DNA of 64,000 nt from Capsicum annuum (lineage: Eukaryota; Streptophyta; Magnoliopsida; Solanales; Solanaceae), in NCBI RefSeq assembly GCF_002878395.1, contig NC_061118.1:85476840-85540839 (forward strand), in the 5' to 3' direction. Below are positions 47,200 to 57,931 of the stretch, piece by piece; within the stretch, counting starts at the first letter, position 1, and each line of letters starts with the position of its first letter. The notes beneath the pieces were generated by a model. That model saw only the letters and a list, made by a program, of their open reading frames with translations. It had not been told where the DNA came from and did not search any database. Made by a program: the position numbers and the translations under genes.

Positions 47200-49065
47200 A
47201 TAGCTCATATTCAAGGACGTTAGCAAAAAATCATGTACGCTTACAGTTCCTAGTATAAGGAATTTCAGTTCACTTAGTGTTACGAACCATGTTCCATGAA
47301 TACACAAAACTTCAGACTCAGGTCATGCAGCTTATGACTCATGTACTCATGTCATGCTTTACAGTATGCTCAATTCCCATTACCAATGTTACATTCTTAG
47401 CGCTCGACTAAATTTGGATTACGTCATGCATACCCTCAGTTTAGATCTTTTGATAAATCCATGGTATTGATATTCTATTCCTCTAGCCTCAGTTAAGCAT
47501 CGATCTTGGTATAGTATTCATACATACTTCAGGTCCTCATGTTTTAACCCTTCAATGGACTCTCCTTACAAAATGATGGAGCGATGAGCGATTGCTCAGA
47601 TGAGAAAGAGTAAGTGTTTCATGATAAGAAAAGATTTTTGCATGCTTTTCTTATACGAGGATGTAGCTATGAAAATAGGCTTGAATGTCAGGGTAGTGTT
47701 CAAGTAAATAGCCAGCAAGGGGTTGTATTTAGTTGCTAAAGGGGGAAATTATAATTTTTTTTTCATGAGATGAGAATTTGAGAAAATATAGAGTGTGAGT
47801 GTCTATTCAGATCCTCGATTCATTTTAGTCCCCATCACATAGCTATCAGAGCCCATCATTCAGTCCCAGTTACATTCTTAGTTACAGTCTCAGTTACCGT
47901 CTTAGTTACAGTCTCAGTCATAGTCTCAGTTCAGTAATAAGATTAGTAACTCAGTTCAGTTTTAGGTTTGCTTGACCATAGCGTGCAGTTATCAGTTATT
48001 CAGTTATCAGTATTTTAGTACCTTAGTTTATAGGATATTTTAGAATCATGTTATACTCTTGGTCTTGTATTCTCAAATAATACAGTTTTCACGAATTCAT
48101 GCTTAATTATCTCATGTTACTCAGTCAGTCCCTTCCTCATATGTATAATACTCTACAATTCTAGTACTAAGTACAGTTCAATATTCCTTGACCAAGTACT
48201 TAGCTATCAGCTATTCAGATAATCAGATAAGTTAGTGTGCTTATGCACTCGTGCTTAGCACCCATGTAAATATTTTCAGTAGTCCCAGGTAATGTGCTAT
48301 ACTAAGGTAGAGAGTAGAGTTTAGAGAGTTTTCGAGGAATATGTATAAGCTTGAAAATTTGTAGTTGCAGTGCAAAAAGGCTTAGTCACTCTATCTTAGA
48401 TGATGATTCGTAGGCCTCGCCTTATATTATAAAATTTTAGCCAGGATGTGATTTTCTTATTCAGATGTTTTATTCAACCTATGTCAAGATTCCTTGCTCC
48501 CTAAAGTCACTAGAACTCTATAGAAAGAGTGTCAAAGAGAGGCTTTAGTCGAGTATAAGTTTTCATCATAAGATAGTCTACAAAGCCCGTAATTGAGTTT
48601 AGCAGTCAGGGGGACAAGTTCATATGATTTAGTTTCCCATCTTTCAATCTAGTTGCACTATCCAAAATCTCAAGAATGTATTTATTCCAAGATCAAGCAA
48701 CTATGTAATTGCGAGTTCAGCTCAGTTCAGGTGTCATGCCTCAGTTTTAGATCCTCGATATACAGTCACAATTTAGTTCGTAGGTTCCCCTGCATAGTCT
48801 TAGTTTTCCTTAGTATCTTAACCAAGTTATTATTTCTCAAGGGATATAATATCCCAAGAGGGAGATATACTATAATTCCCCAAGCTTTCACAACTAAACC
48901 TTTCATCTCCTCTTTACGTAACTAATCCAGTTTGGACTAGTGGGTACTCATAAATTGATTCTCGACACGTAATCTCAGTCTTATGCCATGTATCCAGGGT
49001 CTCAGTTCAGTTCACATATCATGTTACAGACTCAGTTATGTTCTCATGTTCTCGTTCACGCATGT
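47200..49065 (+). other. Region lacking recognisable pol (RNase H/integrase core expected)
   Basis: No RNase H or integrase motif is readable. Parts (about 47860-47990 and 48120-48250) carry LTR-like CAGTT/TCAGT words, others are unique. The open frame 48653-48925 has no recognisable domain. This may be replaced or rearranged sequence. Confidence 0.5.
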
Positions 49066-49530
49066 TCAGTAAAGGATCTCAAGTTTGAGATTGATAATTT
49101 TATATTCTTGAAGATCCCTCCAGTGAAGGGGGTAAAGAGGTTTGGCAAGAAGGGGGAGTTCATTCCCCGATATGTTCAACCTTAAAAATTTCTCAGTCAT
49201 TTTAAAAAGATAGCTTATGAGCTTGAGTATCTTCAGACTTAGCTTCAGTGCACCTAGTGTTCCATGTCTCCTTGCTTAAGAAATGCATAGGTGACCCAAC
49301 AGCCGTAGTCCCTATAGAGGGCATAGATACTTAGAACAGCCTCTCTTATGAAGACATCCCAGTCAAAATCCTTGATTATCATATTTGTAGACTAAGGAAC
49401 AATGAAGTTCCTCTAGTCAAAGTTCTTTGGCGAAATCAGTCCATTGAGGGAGTTACTTTGGAAACAGAAGCAGACATACGGACCAAGTATTCTCACCTCT
49501 TCTCCGCAAACTCAGACTCATCCCAAGGTG
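49066..49530 (+). pseudogene. Integrase C-terminus with chromodomain-like tail
   Basis: 'LKFEIDNFIFLKIPPVKGVKRF' followed by 'GKKGEFIPRYVQP' (49078-49185) is the conserved block after the integrase core. Then, through stops, come sequences corresponding to 'HPVFHVSML'-like, 'IGDP'-like and a chromodomain-like ending (about 49360-49500, '...VTLETEADIRTKYSHLF'). This fits Del/Tekay. Confidence 0.78.
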
Positions 49531-49879
49531 ATAGTTTTCCTTTGAATTTAATCAATATCATGTTTAGATATATCTACCAAATTAGTATCAATTAACTTTG
49601 CATACTCAGTTATGTATTCATGAATTAGTTCAGTCATGTACTCATGTATCATATATGCATGTTTATTATATAAACTAAGCTTATCAGTACTCCCAGTCAT
49701 GCATTCATGAATCATGTTCAGCTAAGTACTCATGCATCAGATACGCATGTTTAGTATATAAACTCAGTATATCAGTAATTTCAGTCATGAAGTCATACTT
49801 CAGTTGTGCATGTCCAGTGTCTAATTTAGTCTATTAGTATTCTCAGCTTAGTCAATCTTATTTGAGAAAAAATATTCCT

Positions 49880-49892
49880 AAGTGGGAGATAT
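49880..49892 (+). other. Polypurine tract (degenerate)
   Basis: AAGTGGGAGATAT-type sequence abuts the 3' LTR start TATAAGACCCC. Confidence 0.6.
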
Positions 49893-52408
49893 TATAAGAC
49901 CCCGCAAAATCCTAAGCTTAACTCAGTCCCTAAAAGCTTGTTAAGGGGTACCAGACTTAGAAAATTTCAGCGAAGCACTCAGACTTAGTATTATTTTATC
50001 CTTCATAAGTTGGAAACTCTATTTCATGACTCTTATGACCTTAAAGTATCAATCTTTAGGTTGATTCATGATCTGGAATGTCATTAGGTTTTTTCGGACA
50101 AGTTTTAGATTTTTCAGACCATGTTTGAATGACCAAACTAGTGAGTCGATGCGATCTCGACAAGTTGCATCGTCCATCGCATCGACAGATAATTTTTCCC
50201 TTAGCTCAATGCAATTTCCAATGAACCAACACAGACTCAATACGGTGCACCGTCTATTTTGTCGATCCCATCAATGCGGCGCGTCGGTCTGCGCATCAAC
50301 AGTTTAGTTTTCAGTCATTAGAAGTCGCATCCTTATGGGTATTTGGGTCTTTTCCCACGTCCTTCAACCCCACAAAAAATATGAAATTTAGCCCTCTATT
50401 TAATACTTACACTCATTATTTCACAAATTGCTCAAGAACAAAAACCCTAGGTGATTGAATTTCATATTCAAGGCTCAAGATTCCACCATTAATCTTGAAG
50501 AATTTAGAAACTAAGGTATGTGAAGTGTTCATCCAAGGGTTTCTTTAACCCTTGAAGTCCAAGAAACTCTTTTAAAATTTTAAGTGATTTCATGATTTTC
50601 GTGATTGGATTCAAGTGTATTCATGATTATAATGTTGATTGGGTTTCTAATCCATGACTAAGTGCAAGATTTATATGCAAAACAGTTATTATGTATGTAG
50701 TATCATGTGGATTCATGTTGAAGTCTTGAAATTGTGAACTTGGTGTTGAAATTACGATGCTCATGTGTTGATTAGTACTATGTGCATATACAGTGATTTT
50801 CAAGGGGTTTGATAACTTGTTCATGTGAACGTAATAGTGAGATTATATCATGTTAGAATGTATACTAGTTCATTCCATTCAAGTGTTTGATAAAATTCCT
50901 CTATAGATGGATTATGAATCAAGTGTAAATTTTTATGCTAAGCAAGGTCATGTGATGCTTTATTTTCATGCTATCGAGTCCTGGGGGTATTTAATACCCA
51001 AAAATTTATTTTTTTACTTAGGCTAGTATCAGTTACAAAATAGTCTTTATCATATCATGATCAGTAGTACTCTCAGTCAGTTACAGGACTCGAGAAAACT
51101 CAGTAGACTCAGTATTAGTCTAGTCTAGATCAGTATTCAGTTCAAACCTCGATAAACTCAGTCAGCTAAGAGAATTCAGTAGTATTCCGTCAGTCAACAG
51201 AAACTCAGTAAGCTTAGTAATAGTTTAGTCAGGCCTAGTATGAACCCGGAAATTAGTTTAGTGTCCATTCATTTGGGAGTAGCATTCAGCACCGAACGAA
51301 CCCAGGGATGGGGGCATTCCTGCCAGCAGAGGGTTTGACCCTTAGTAGCAATCCCTGTGTTACAGAACAATGTAGCCAGCTTAGGTTAAGATATCTTCCT
51401 TCCAAATATTATGAGGGTTGATACATCTCACTTGAGTTTTCCTACCAACGAGGATTAATGAAAGAGCTTTCTGTCAGAGAGGGTTAACTCACAGCTTGTC
51501 TTTACTCATGCCACGGTACTGATACCCTTCCAACTGGGTTATAGGTTGGACCCCAATCTATTCAGAAAGTGGCATATCGATTAGATGATTACCTTCCACA
51601 GTCTCAGTTTTAGATTCAATCTCAGTACAGAACTTAGTTTAGTTTGATAGATTTAAGACTGTCAGACACAGTCACTCAGCCCAGTACGAAACTCATTATA
51701 GTTTCACACAACCAGGACTGTCAGATACAGTCATTTAGTTATTAGTAGTACAGTATCAGTAAACTCAGATATTAGTTAATCAGTATTCAGATTCAGTATC
51801 CAGTGTTGTCACGATCTCAGTTACAGTATATGTATTCATGCATGTACTCTCATTCAGTTTTATTCATGTCATTCAACCAGTATTGTTCAGGCATATGAAC
51901 CCATGCATTTTAACCCACCTCACTTAGCATACCAGTACATTCAAAGTACTAACGCATATTTTTTCTCTTGCACTATGATGTCTAATATCATAGGTTCAAA
52001 CGCATAATCTCCAGATCACCCTTATCAGTTTAGATTGTCATCAGTCAAAGTTAGTGGTGAGTCCTCATAGTTTGAGGACATTATTATTTTCTTCAGTAAT
52101 TCAGTTTAGCAGTACAGTTTTAGTTGTTGGTGTTAGTTGGAGGCTTGTCCCATCAACTACATCTTTCAGATAGTTTAGAGGCTTTTAAGACTAGGGTATT
52201 TTCAAACAGATGTTTCAATTTTGGTATTGCTATACCGTATTCAATTTTATTTCAGTATTGAACCTTATGGCAAGTTTTCACCTAATTTTTACATATTTAC
52301 AGTATTATTATTCAGCTATTATAGCAAGTACCAATCATGGGTTAGCTTGTGGTCCTTCAGGATTATGAGCACTGTGTAGCATCCGGGGTATAGACTTGGG
52401 GCGTTACA
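49893..52408 (+). repeat. 3' LTR (2516 bp), with CAGT-rich tracts
   Basis: Colinear with 42791-45300, ending GGGGCGTTACA. CAGT-rich tracts lie at about 51030-51240 and 51600-51800. Frames 50049-50240, 50068-50307 and 50627-50824 are not genes. Confidence 0.9.
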
Positions 52409-52413
52409 ATGTG
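52409..52413. repeat. Target-site duplication ATGTG (right copy)
   Basis: Exact repeat of 42786-42790. Confidence 0.9.
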
Positions 52414-53171
52414 CCTTACTTCTTGATTTATGAGAGACACATCCTCGCTACTTTTTTCATCAACATTTTTTTTCCCTCTTGATCCACAATATTGAATGCT
52501 ATTGTCTCTGTACCTGTTAATATGATTTTATTAATATGTATGAAGGTTACCTTATAGTTCATCATATGTCATTTTGTGTGGATAGCCATATTTCAGAATG
52601 GCAACCTTTGTCTCCCATGCTTTAGGAAGGCTTCTTACAAACTTGTTGACTTGTAGACTATTTGAGTAGATCATTCCTAATAACTTAAGTTAACATATGT
52701 TACTGAAGTATTCAAACATAGATTCTACTCCTTCATTATCACCCATTTTGAATAATTCATATTCATTAACGAATGCATCAACTCTGGCTTCTTTCACTTT
52801 TATTTGCCTTCATATGTTACTTCAAGCTTGTCCTACATCTCCTTAATTGTCTCATATATTGAAATCTTATCTGTTGACTGCACAATAAATTAAACTTATC
52901 ACTCTAGAGTTAGTTTCAATTATCTCTTGTTGTTCCTTAGTGATCTCAAATGTTTTGAGATTAATTGTACTACCTGATTCCTTTTTTAGCCTTGTTTTTG
53001 GGAACCGATTTAGGTCATTTCTTGATTACCACCCAGGATTAGAAATCTTAATTAAATAAAGATTTTGAATCTGTTCTTCCAATGGTATTAGTTTTGTCCA
53101 TTGAAGTAGGAAGGCATATTTGATGAGTGACCATCTTGAAAAATTGCTCCTAGAATTTGGTAGTTCGCCAT
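52414..53171 (-). pseudogene. Copia gag N-terminal and central region
   Basis: ATG at 53169-53171 (minus) opens MANYQILGAIFQDGHSS and continues with 'MPSYFNGQN', a stop, 'YHWKNRFKIFI', the N-terminal block of plant copia gag. Later the UBN2-like central part reads 'AFVNEYELFKMGDNEGVESMF', 'FVRSLPKAWETKV', 'YGYPHKMTYDEL' (about 52560-52780). Many stops. It ends at the Tekay-like insertion and resumes at 42790. Confidence 0.85.
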
Positions 53172-53212
53172 TTGATCTTTTCTCATGTATGCTTAAGAAA
53201 TGTCCTTTTGAG

Positions 53213-53228
53213 ACCTACTTTAATACCA
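53213..53228 (-). other. Copia primer-binding site
   Basis: Minus strand TGGTATTAAAGTAGGT, similar to the iMet-type PBS TGGTATCAGAGCAGG, about 40 bases upstream of the gag ATG. Confidence 0.68.
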
Positions 53229-53229
53229 G

Positions 53230-53952
53230 TTAATAATCAAGAGGATGGTGAATTGAAATTTTTCTTGTTCAAGTTGACTGAAGTTGTCTGTTAGTTGACT
53301 TCCTGCACGGCGATATTAGTAACAAAAGTAATAAAGGCATAAAGTAAAAGTGTAAAGTAAGCAAATAACACAAGAAAATTTATTTAGGTTTTGAACACCC
53401 TTGTGGTGCCTACTTCTAGTCCCCTTGTTTTACAAGAGATTTCCTTTAGAGCAAATTGAGTTGCTTACAGATGGTTCTCCAATATATTTGTGAAATAGCT
53501 TCTTGGAGAAAGGTAGCAACCTCTACTCATATAGCTTCTAGTTTCTTCTCTCTTTTGTATTCACTATAATGTATTACATTGAATTATATAAGGATAAAGA
53601 AGTAACTAGGATTTTGCTCAAGTGAAGATGTACAATTGAAAACCTAAGTTGGTAGTTCTATTTATACATAGATTTACACAATGTGACCATTGCAAAATCT
53701 TGACCAATATTTTCTCTTCACTGTACAATTGATTTGCCTTGATATGGGGAATTAGAAATTCCTTTCTTCTAATTTTGTGCTCTTTAAATTTAGGGAACCT
53801 AAGGACTTTTGTAGGGTCATCTAGGATGAGTAATGGATGTCCAGATGACGTCATATGTCTGTATCAATTAATTTTTTCGTTAATATTGTGCCCAGCTTTG
53901 TGTAAAGAATATTTTGATTTAAAGAATAAATATACTTTTTTCTTTTTGTGCT
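53230..53952 (-). repeat. Copia 5' LTR, downstream part
   Basis: Lies between the PBS and the inserted solo LTR. It contains 'aggttttgaacacccttgtggtgcc'. Frames 53618-53854 and 53739-54005 are chance. The upstream part is 57471-57616. Confidence 0.6.
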
Positions 53953-54193
53953 ATCCTCACGATCCAATTTCCCAGGTTATGATGGCATCTACTATAACCC
54001 ACTAGTAGTTAAGTCAACCCATAGTCTAGAACAACTAGTAACGGACTATCAAGAGAAATAAAGAAAGCAGCGGAAAGGAATCTATAAAAAGACTAATATA
54101 AAGATAAAATCCCCAAAACCTGGTAAGTTAGTACAAGAGCTTCTAATACCACAGGAGTATAGTGAAATATAGAATATATATAGAGAGAGAGAG

Positions 54194-54232
<39 letters not shown>

Positions 54233-55368
54233 CAAAGATGTCTCTAAATACAAAATAGATATTAGTCTAACAATAAGAGAGAGAGTAGGAATACTCCGAA
54301 CTCAGGAGCTCACCCCAAATATATAATCCATGGCTACTCCACACGATTCACACTTGAACAATGAGAACTCGTACTGTGATCTATAGACTGCAGAAGTGTA
54401 GTATGACTATCAAACATGTAGTACTCAGTAGGTATCGACTGACTAAGCTATAAAGATAATGTAAACATAAATAACATATAAAGAAGGAATATAAACTATA
54501 GGAAGCTATCCAATAACTAAAATTAATAATGCTAATGGAGCAATAAGGATAAACTATCCCATTCTAATAGTATTCAGGAACTAAAGTGCAATACCACTTA
54601 TCACTAGCCAATATACAAATGAAGAGTAAGAAAAGATATATAGTAGCAATACAAGGCCAAAGGATACATATACAATATAAATAGATAATTAAAGAGAGAG
54701 ATATAAGGTAATACCATATATATACACATATATAGAACTAAACTCAAAGATAATAAGATGAGGAACCAACCTAACATCTCGAGGATCATAGCCAAGTAAG
54801 AGAGATAATGCTAACATACTCAAGTCCTCTAACCAAAGTGTGACTAATAATGAGATAATCTAACAATAATACATCTTATCATAATGGAAAAAGGGAAATT
54901 AAAAGTGACCGGCAATCTCAGGTACCTGTCCATAATCATCCTGCCACTAACTAACCATAATAATCAAAAATAAAATAACCGGCTAGTTCGAACAAACAAT
55001 AACATAATCGGGCTCTCATAAGTGTGGAAGTATCAATTAAGCATTCAAAAAATAGTGACCATAACTTATACCTATACAACCCCCCATAAAATTGATAGAT
55101 ATAAGCGCCAAACAATTATACTAGTGACCGACAATGCATATGATATAATGAATGCAAGTATAATCCAGTACCATCAACCAGTCACATGTCATAAATTACC
55201 AAGTGTATATACCTCTTTCATCTTAGTAGATCGTAAAGGTAGGACCTACGACGACCATCCTTCTTCGAGGCTGGGACTTATAAACTAAAGATGGCATAAA
55301 AGACTTGGGATATCTGTATATAGGACTTCCAATAACAACCATAATCAATCTTCACTATCTAATATTGG

Positions 55369-55401
<33 letters not shown>

Positions 55402-57470
55402 CTCGTAAGAAATGCCAGACTCAAACCGAAACTAAATGAGTGAATATATGTATATTCATTATCTGCGATCAACTTCAAGACTAAAATGGCAAAGTAATGT
55501 CTGAATCTCTCTTAACCAAAGTGAATAAGGAGTAGTAAATGAGTGGATCAAGAATGGATCATAATCAACATCTATCTAATTTTTAAAGTAATACTTCTAG
55601 TTTAAAAAGTCATAATTCCATAATAAGGGTGATACAATTTCTATTTTCAAAGAATCAATTTTAATGTTAGGAAAAGTGGAAAATATTTCCTTTTAGAAAA
55701 CAGTAGTAAAACCAAGGTTTCTTAAATTGAAATCGTACCTCTAAATAAGTGTAAATGTATTTAAATGTGTGCATGTCATCACCAGTATCCAAACAATACA
55801 ATCTAAGTGCCTACACATCTATAACCCAAATCACATCCTCTCTAAAGATAGAATACTAACTTAGTATTAAATTGGTATCGTAACTACGACCTTAGGCCCA
55901 ACTATATATTACTCAATACAATATTAACACCATAAATGGGGAAACTAAGGTAAACAGGGGCATAGAGCTTCTAGAAGGACCAAATTGGGAATATCATCCA
56001 ATTAACTAAGTAATATGATAAGTCTTATGATAAAAGATTCTTTATGTAAATCTATGTTTAATCAAACCTATCATCAAATGTAATAGGATCTTACAGCCTT
56101 AACAGGTATTCTAGGCTAAGGTTTGGGTCACATTTTATTCTAAATCTATAATTAGGTTAAGGCATGATATATTTAGGTATAAATACAATTATATAATCCC
56201 TACCTAGAATGAAAAATATACAATACACAATCTCTAAGAGATTAGTAGCTCGAAGCCTACCTCGTTGACGAACCGTAACTCTTGAAATCACCCACAAATT
56301 GCTCATCTTTGCTCCATGATCCCAAAATATTATCACGCTATAAAAATAATAATCTACATATTATTATGAGTAAAATAATACCTATATTGCAATATAAAAC
56401 TCTGGGCCTAATATTGGATAAAAAATGGGCTCATGGGACCCGTTAACAAAATCCCAATATTGAATTTATTACGAGGTTCCTCGGAGGATAAGAAATGTAT
56501 GCTCAAAGGTTGAGCATAAATGGGGTACAAATAAGGGCTATAATCAGCCCTGAGATATGGCTAATGCAAGAGAGAAAATAAGAATTAAACAGAGAATTTA
56601 AGCTGAAAACGTATGAAAAAATTAATAGGAAATGATAATTACACATCTCAAATGTGACTTCCACTAACTTTCTAGAGATCTTGGGAGCTTTAATGGAGGA
56701 AAATCCCTAAAAATAGGCTTAGAATCGAGCAAGATAGAAAATATAAAGGGGCTTCTAGGGGTTCTTTGCTAATGAGAGACCCCACCATAAATGCAGGACC
56801 AGACCAAAAAAGCCATCACAAATGCGGTCGGTTTACCTCAAATATGAAACTAAAGCTGAATCAACTTATCGTTAGTGAATGCGACAGCTATCTTACGAAT
56901 GTGGAGGCCAACATCCTTGACTTTTACAATCATGGCCATAGCCTTGCGAATATGAAAGCTAAATCTTGGATGCACCAAGTCCTCAAGGACTTCGATCGGA
57001 GTTTTGGGATTCATTCAGAACCCCATATGCACATAAAAAAACTATGTCACCATTTCAAATTTAACATTCTGAACCCAAAAAAAGCATCAAAATTTCCATC
57101 CGAGGTCATTTTGATTAAATGTAGGTCCCATACCTAGATTCATTTTTCATCAAATCTAACCATAGTCCAAAATGATTCCAAAAGTCTTGGGAACCAAACC
57201 AAGGGTCCTCCTAGCCTAAAATAAATATTTCAGAGCTAACAACATTGTTGGATTTCTCATTTGAGGTTGTTTACTAAAAGTTTTGGTCCAAAACCAATTT
57301 TCTAACAACAAAAATTTTAAAATGAGGACTTGAGCCTAAAACCCAAATGAACTATCTAATATTCAAACCAAAAATATTGATAAGTCAAAAATGACCTATA
57401 GTCGTTGTGGAAAGGCTAAAAATACTGAAAATGCATAGAAATTGAGAAAATGACTAGAAGGGTCATTATA
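53953..57470 (-). repeat. Solo long LTR (about 3.5 kb) inside the copia LTR
   Basis: Homologous to 27986-33434 (without its nested insert). On the minus strand it starts TATAATGACCCTTCTAGTC and ends near GGATCGTGAGG. It is bounded by GTGCTATCC on the left and ATGCTATCC on the right, so a pentamer duplication exists though its exact register (GTGCT/ATGCT or GCTAT) is uncertain by 1-2 bases. It has no internal coding region. It contains (AG)n(GATA)n at 54182-54232 and (TA)n(GA)n at 55369-55401. Frames 54604-54795, 55022-55288 and 56766-57137 are not genes. Confidence 0.75.
54182..54232. repeat. (AG)n-(GATA)n microsatellite
   Basis: Seven AG units run into about nine GATA units. Confidence 0.95.
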
Positions 57471-57616
57471 ATGCTATCCAATTTGCTTGGTACGTTCATT
57501 TATTTTATGATAAGTTTTTCTTTTTAAGTAGATGCTCATCCAATATTTTCTATATTTATCCTGTACACATATAGGGATTAGTTTTGTCATCATTAAAACT
57601 ATATGAGAGACTAACA
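57471..57616 (-). repeat. Copia 5' LTR, upstream part
   Basis: Minus strand starts TGTTAGTCTCTCATATAG and continues 'TTTTAATGATGACAAAACTAATCCC', the typical opening of many plant copia LTRs. It joins 53952 across the solo LTR. AATAA follows at 57617-57621; the partner TSD was not found. Confidence 0.65.
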
Positions 57617-57931
57617 AATAAGACTTTATTTACCTCTATTTCTTGAATGATAATGTTGATTATGTGATGAAGTGTTGTTGGCTGAATTGGAGCTTCAATA
57701 TCCCTACTTCTTAGATAGTTGTTTCTGGCCCAGTCATTTAAGAATCCTCAAAGATGTGCTTATTTGAGTAATTGTGCCACTTTTTATCACAAGTGGTGGC
57801 AGTCCCTAGTATAATGTCTGTGAATAATTCACACATCAATTTGGGATTTCATATGTTAGGATCAGTCCTGATGGCTTCAGCCACTTGTATATTTGATTTT
57901 TCTTATTGTAGCTACTCGATCGACCACCTCC
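57617..57931 (-). pseudogene. Tat-like Ty3/gypsy gag, C-terminal fragment
   Basis: The minus strand reads 'YTRDCHHL', 'VAQLLK', 'GFLNDWARNNYLRSRDIEAPIQPTT', like the segment after the gag zinc-finger-like 'TEDC' motif in plant Tat/Retand-type gag ('LKEFL-DRAKNNYG'). Stops are present. The solo LTR at 57932 splits it from 59917-60860. The plus-strand frame 57772-58023 is a shadow. Confidence 0.65.
57927..57931. repeat. Target-site duplication CCTCC (left copy)
   Basis: CCTCC directly precedes TATCACGACC and recurs at 59917-59921. Confidence 0.9.

Larger units (their letters stand above)
42791..52408 (+). mobile_element. Full-length Tekay-like Ty3/gypsy retrotransposon, coding region decayed
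   Basis: 9618 bp with two ~2.5 kb LTRs, perfect ATGTG duplications, PBS at 45305, PPT-like sequence at 49880, and partial gag, protease, RT and integrase tail on the plus strand. The capsid domain of gag is missing. Between RT (about 47130) and the integrase tail (about 49070) no pol motif can be read. LTR starts and ends (TAAGACCCC..., ...GTTACA) resemble the solo LTR at 30441-32858. Confidence 0.88.
34908..57616 (-). mobile_element. Ty1/copia retrotransposon split by three later insertions
   Basis: Minus-strand copia element. Its 5' LTR is at 57616 to 57471 and 53952 to ~53230, its PBS at 53213-53228 and gag at 53171 to 52409. Gag continues at 42790-42698, and 37091 to 34908 carries the zinc knuckle, protease, GAG-pre-integrase and integrase. 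It is interrupted by a ~3.5 kb solo LTR, a 9.6 kb Tekay-like element and a 5.6 kb Reina-like element. About 4 kb of copia sequence remains. The RT/RNase H half and 3' LTR are missing left of 34908, where the long-LTR element begins. Confidence 0.8.

Noticed and set aside
48653..48925. 90-codon plus-strand frame inside the Tekay-like element
   Set aside because: No RNase H or integrase motif, wrong composition for pol, and it sits in an unrecognised tract.
43452..50824. Repeated minus-strand frame (43452-43730 and 50627-50824), suggesting a conserved small protein
   Set aside because: The two copies are the two LTRs of one element, and the frame is not open to the same extent in both; LTR identity explains the repeat.
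55022..55288. 88-codon plus-strand frame
   Set aside because: Within LTR; the homologous frame at 28755-28979 is not colinear, so no selection for coding.
56766..57137. 123-codon plus-strand frame with a start Met
   Set aside because: It lies wholly within the solo long LTR and is not kept open in the sister LTR copy; no family resemblance.
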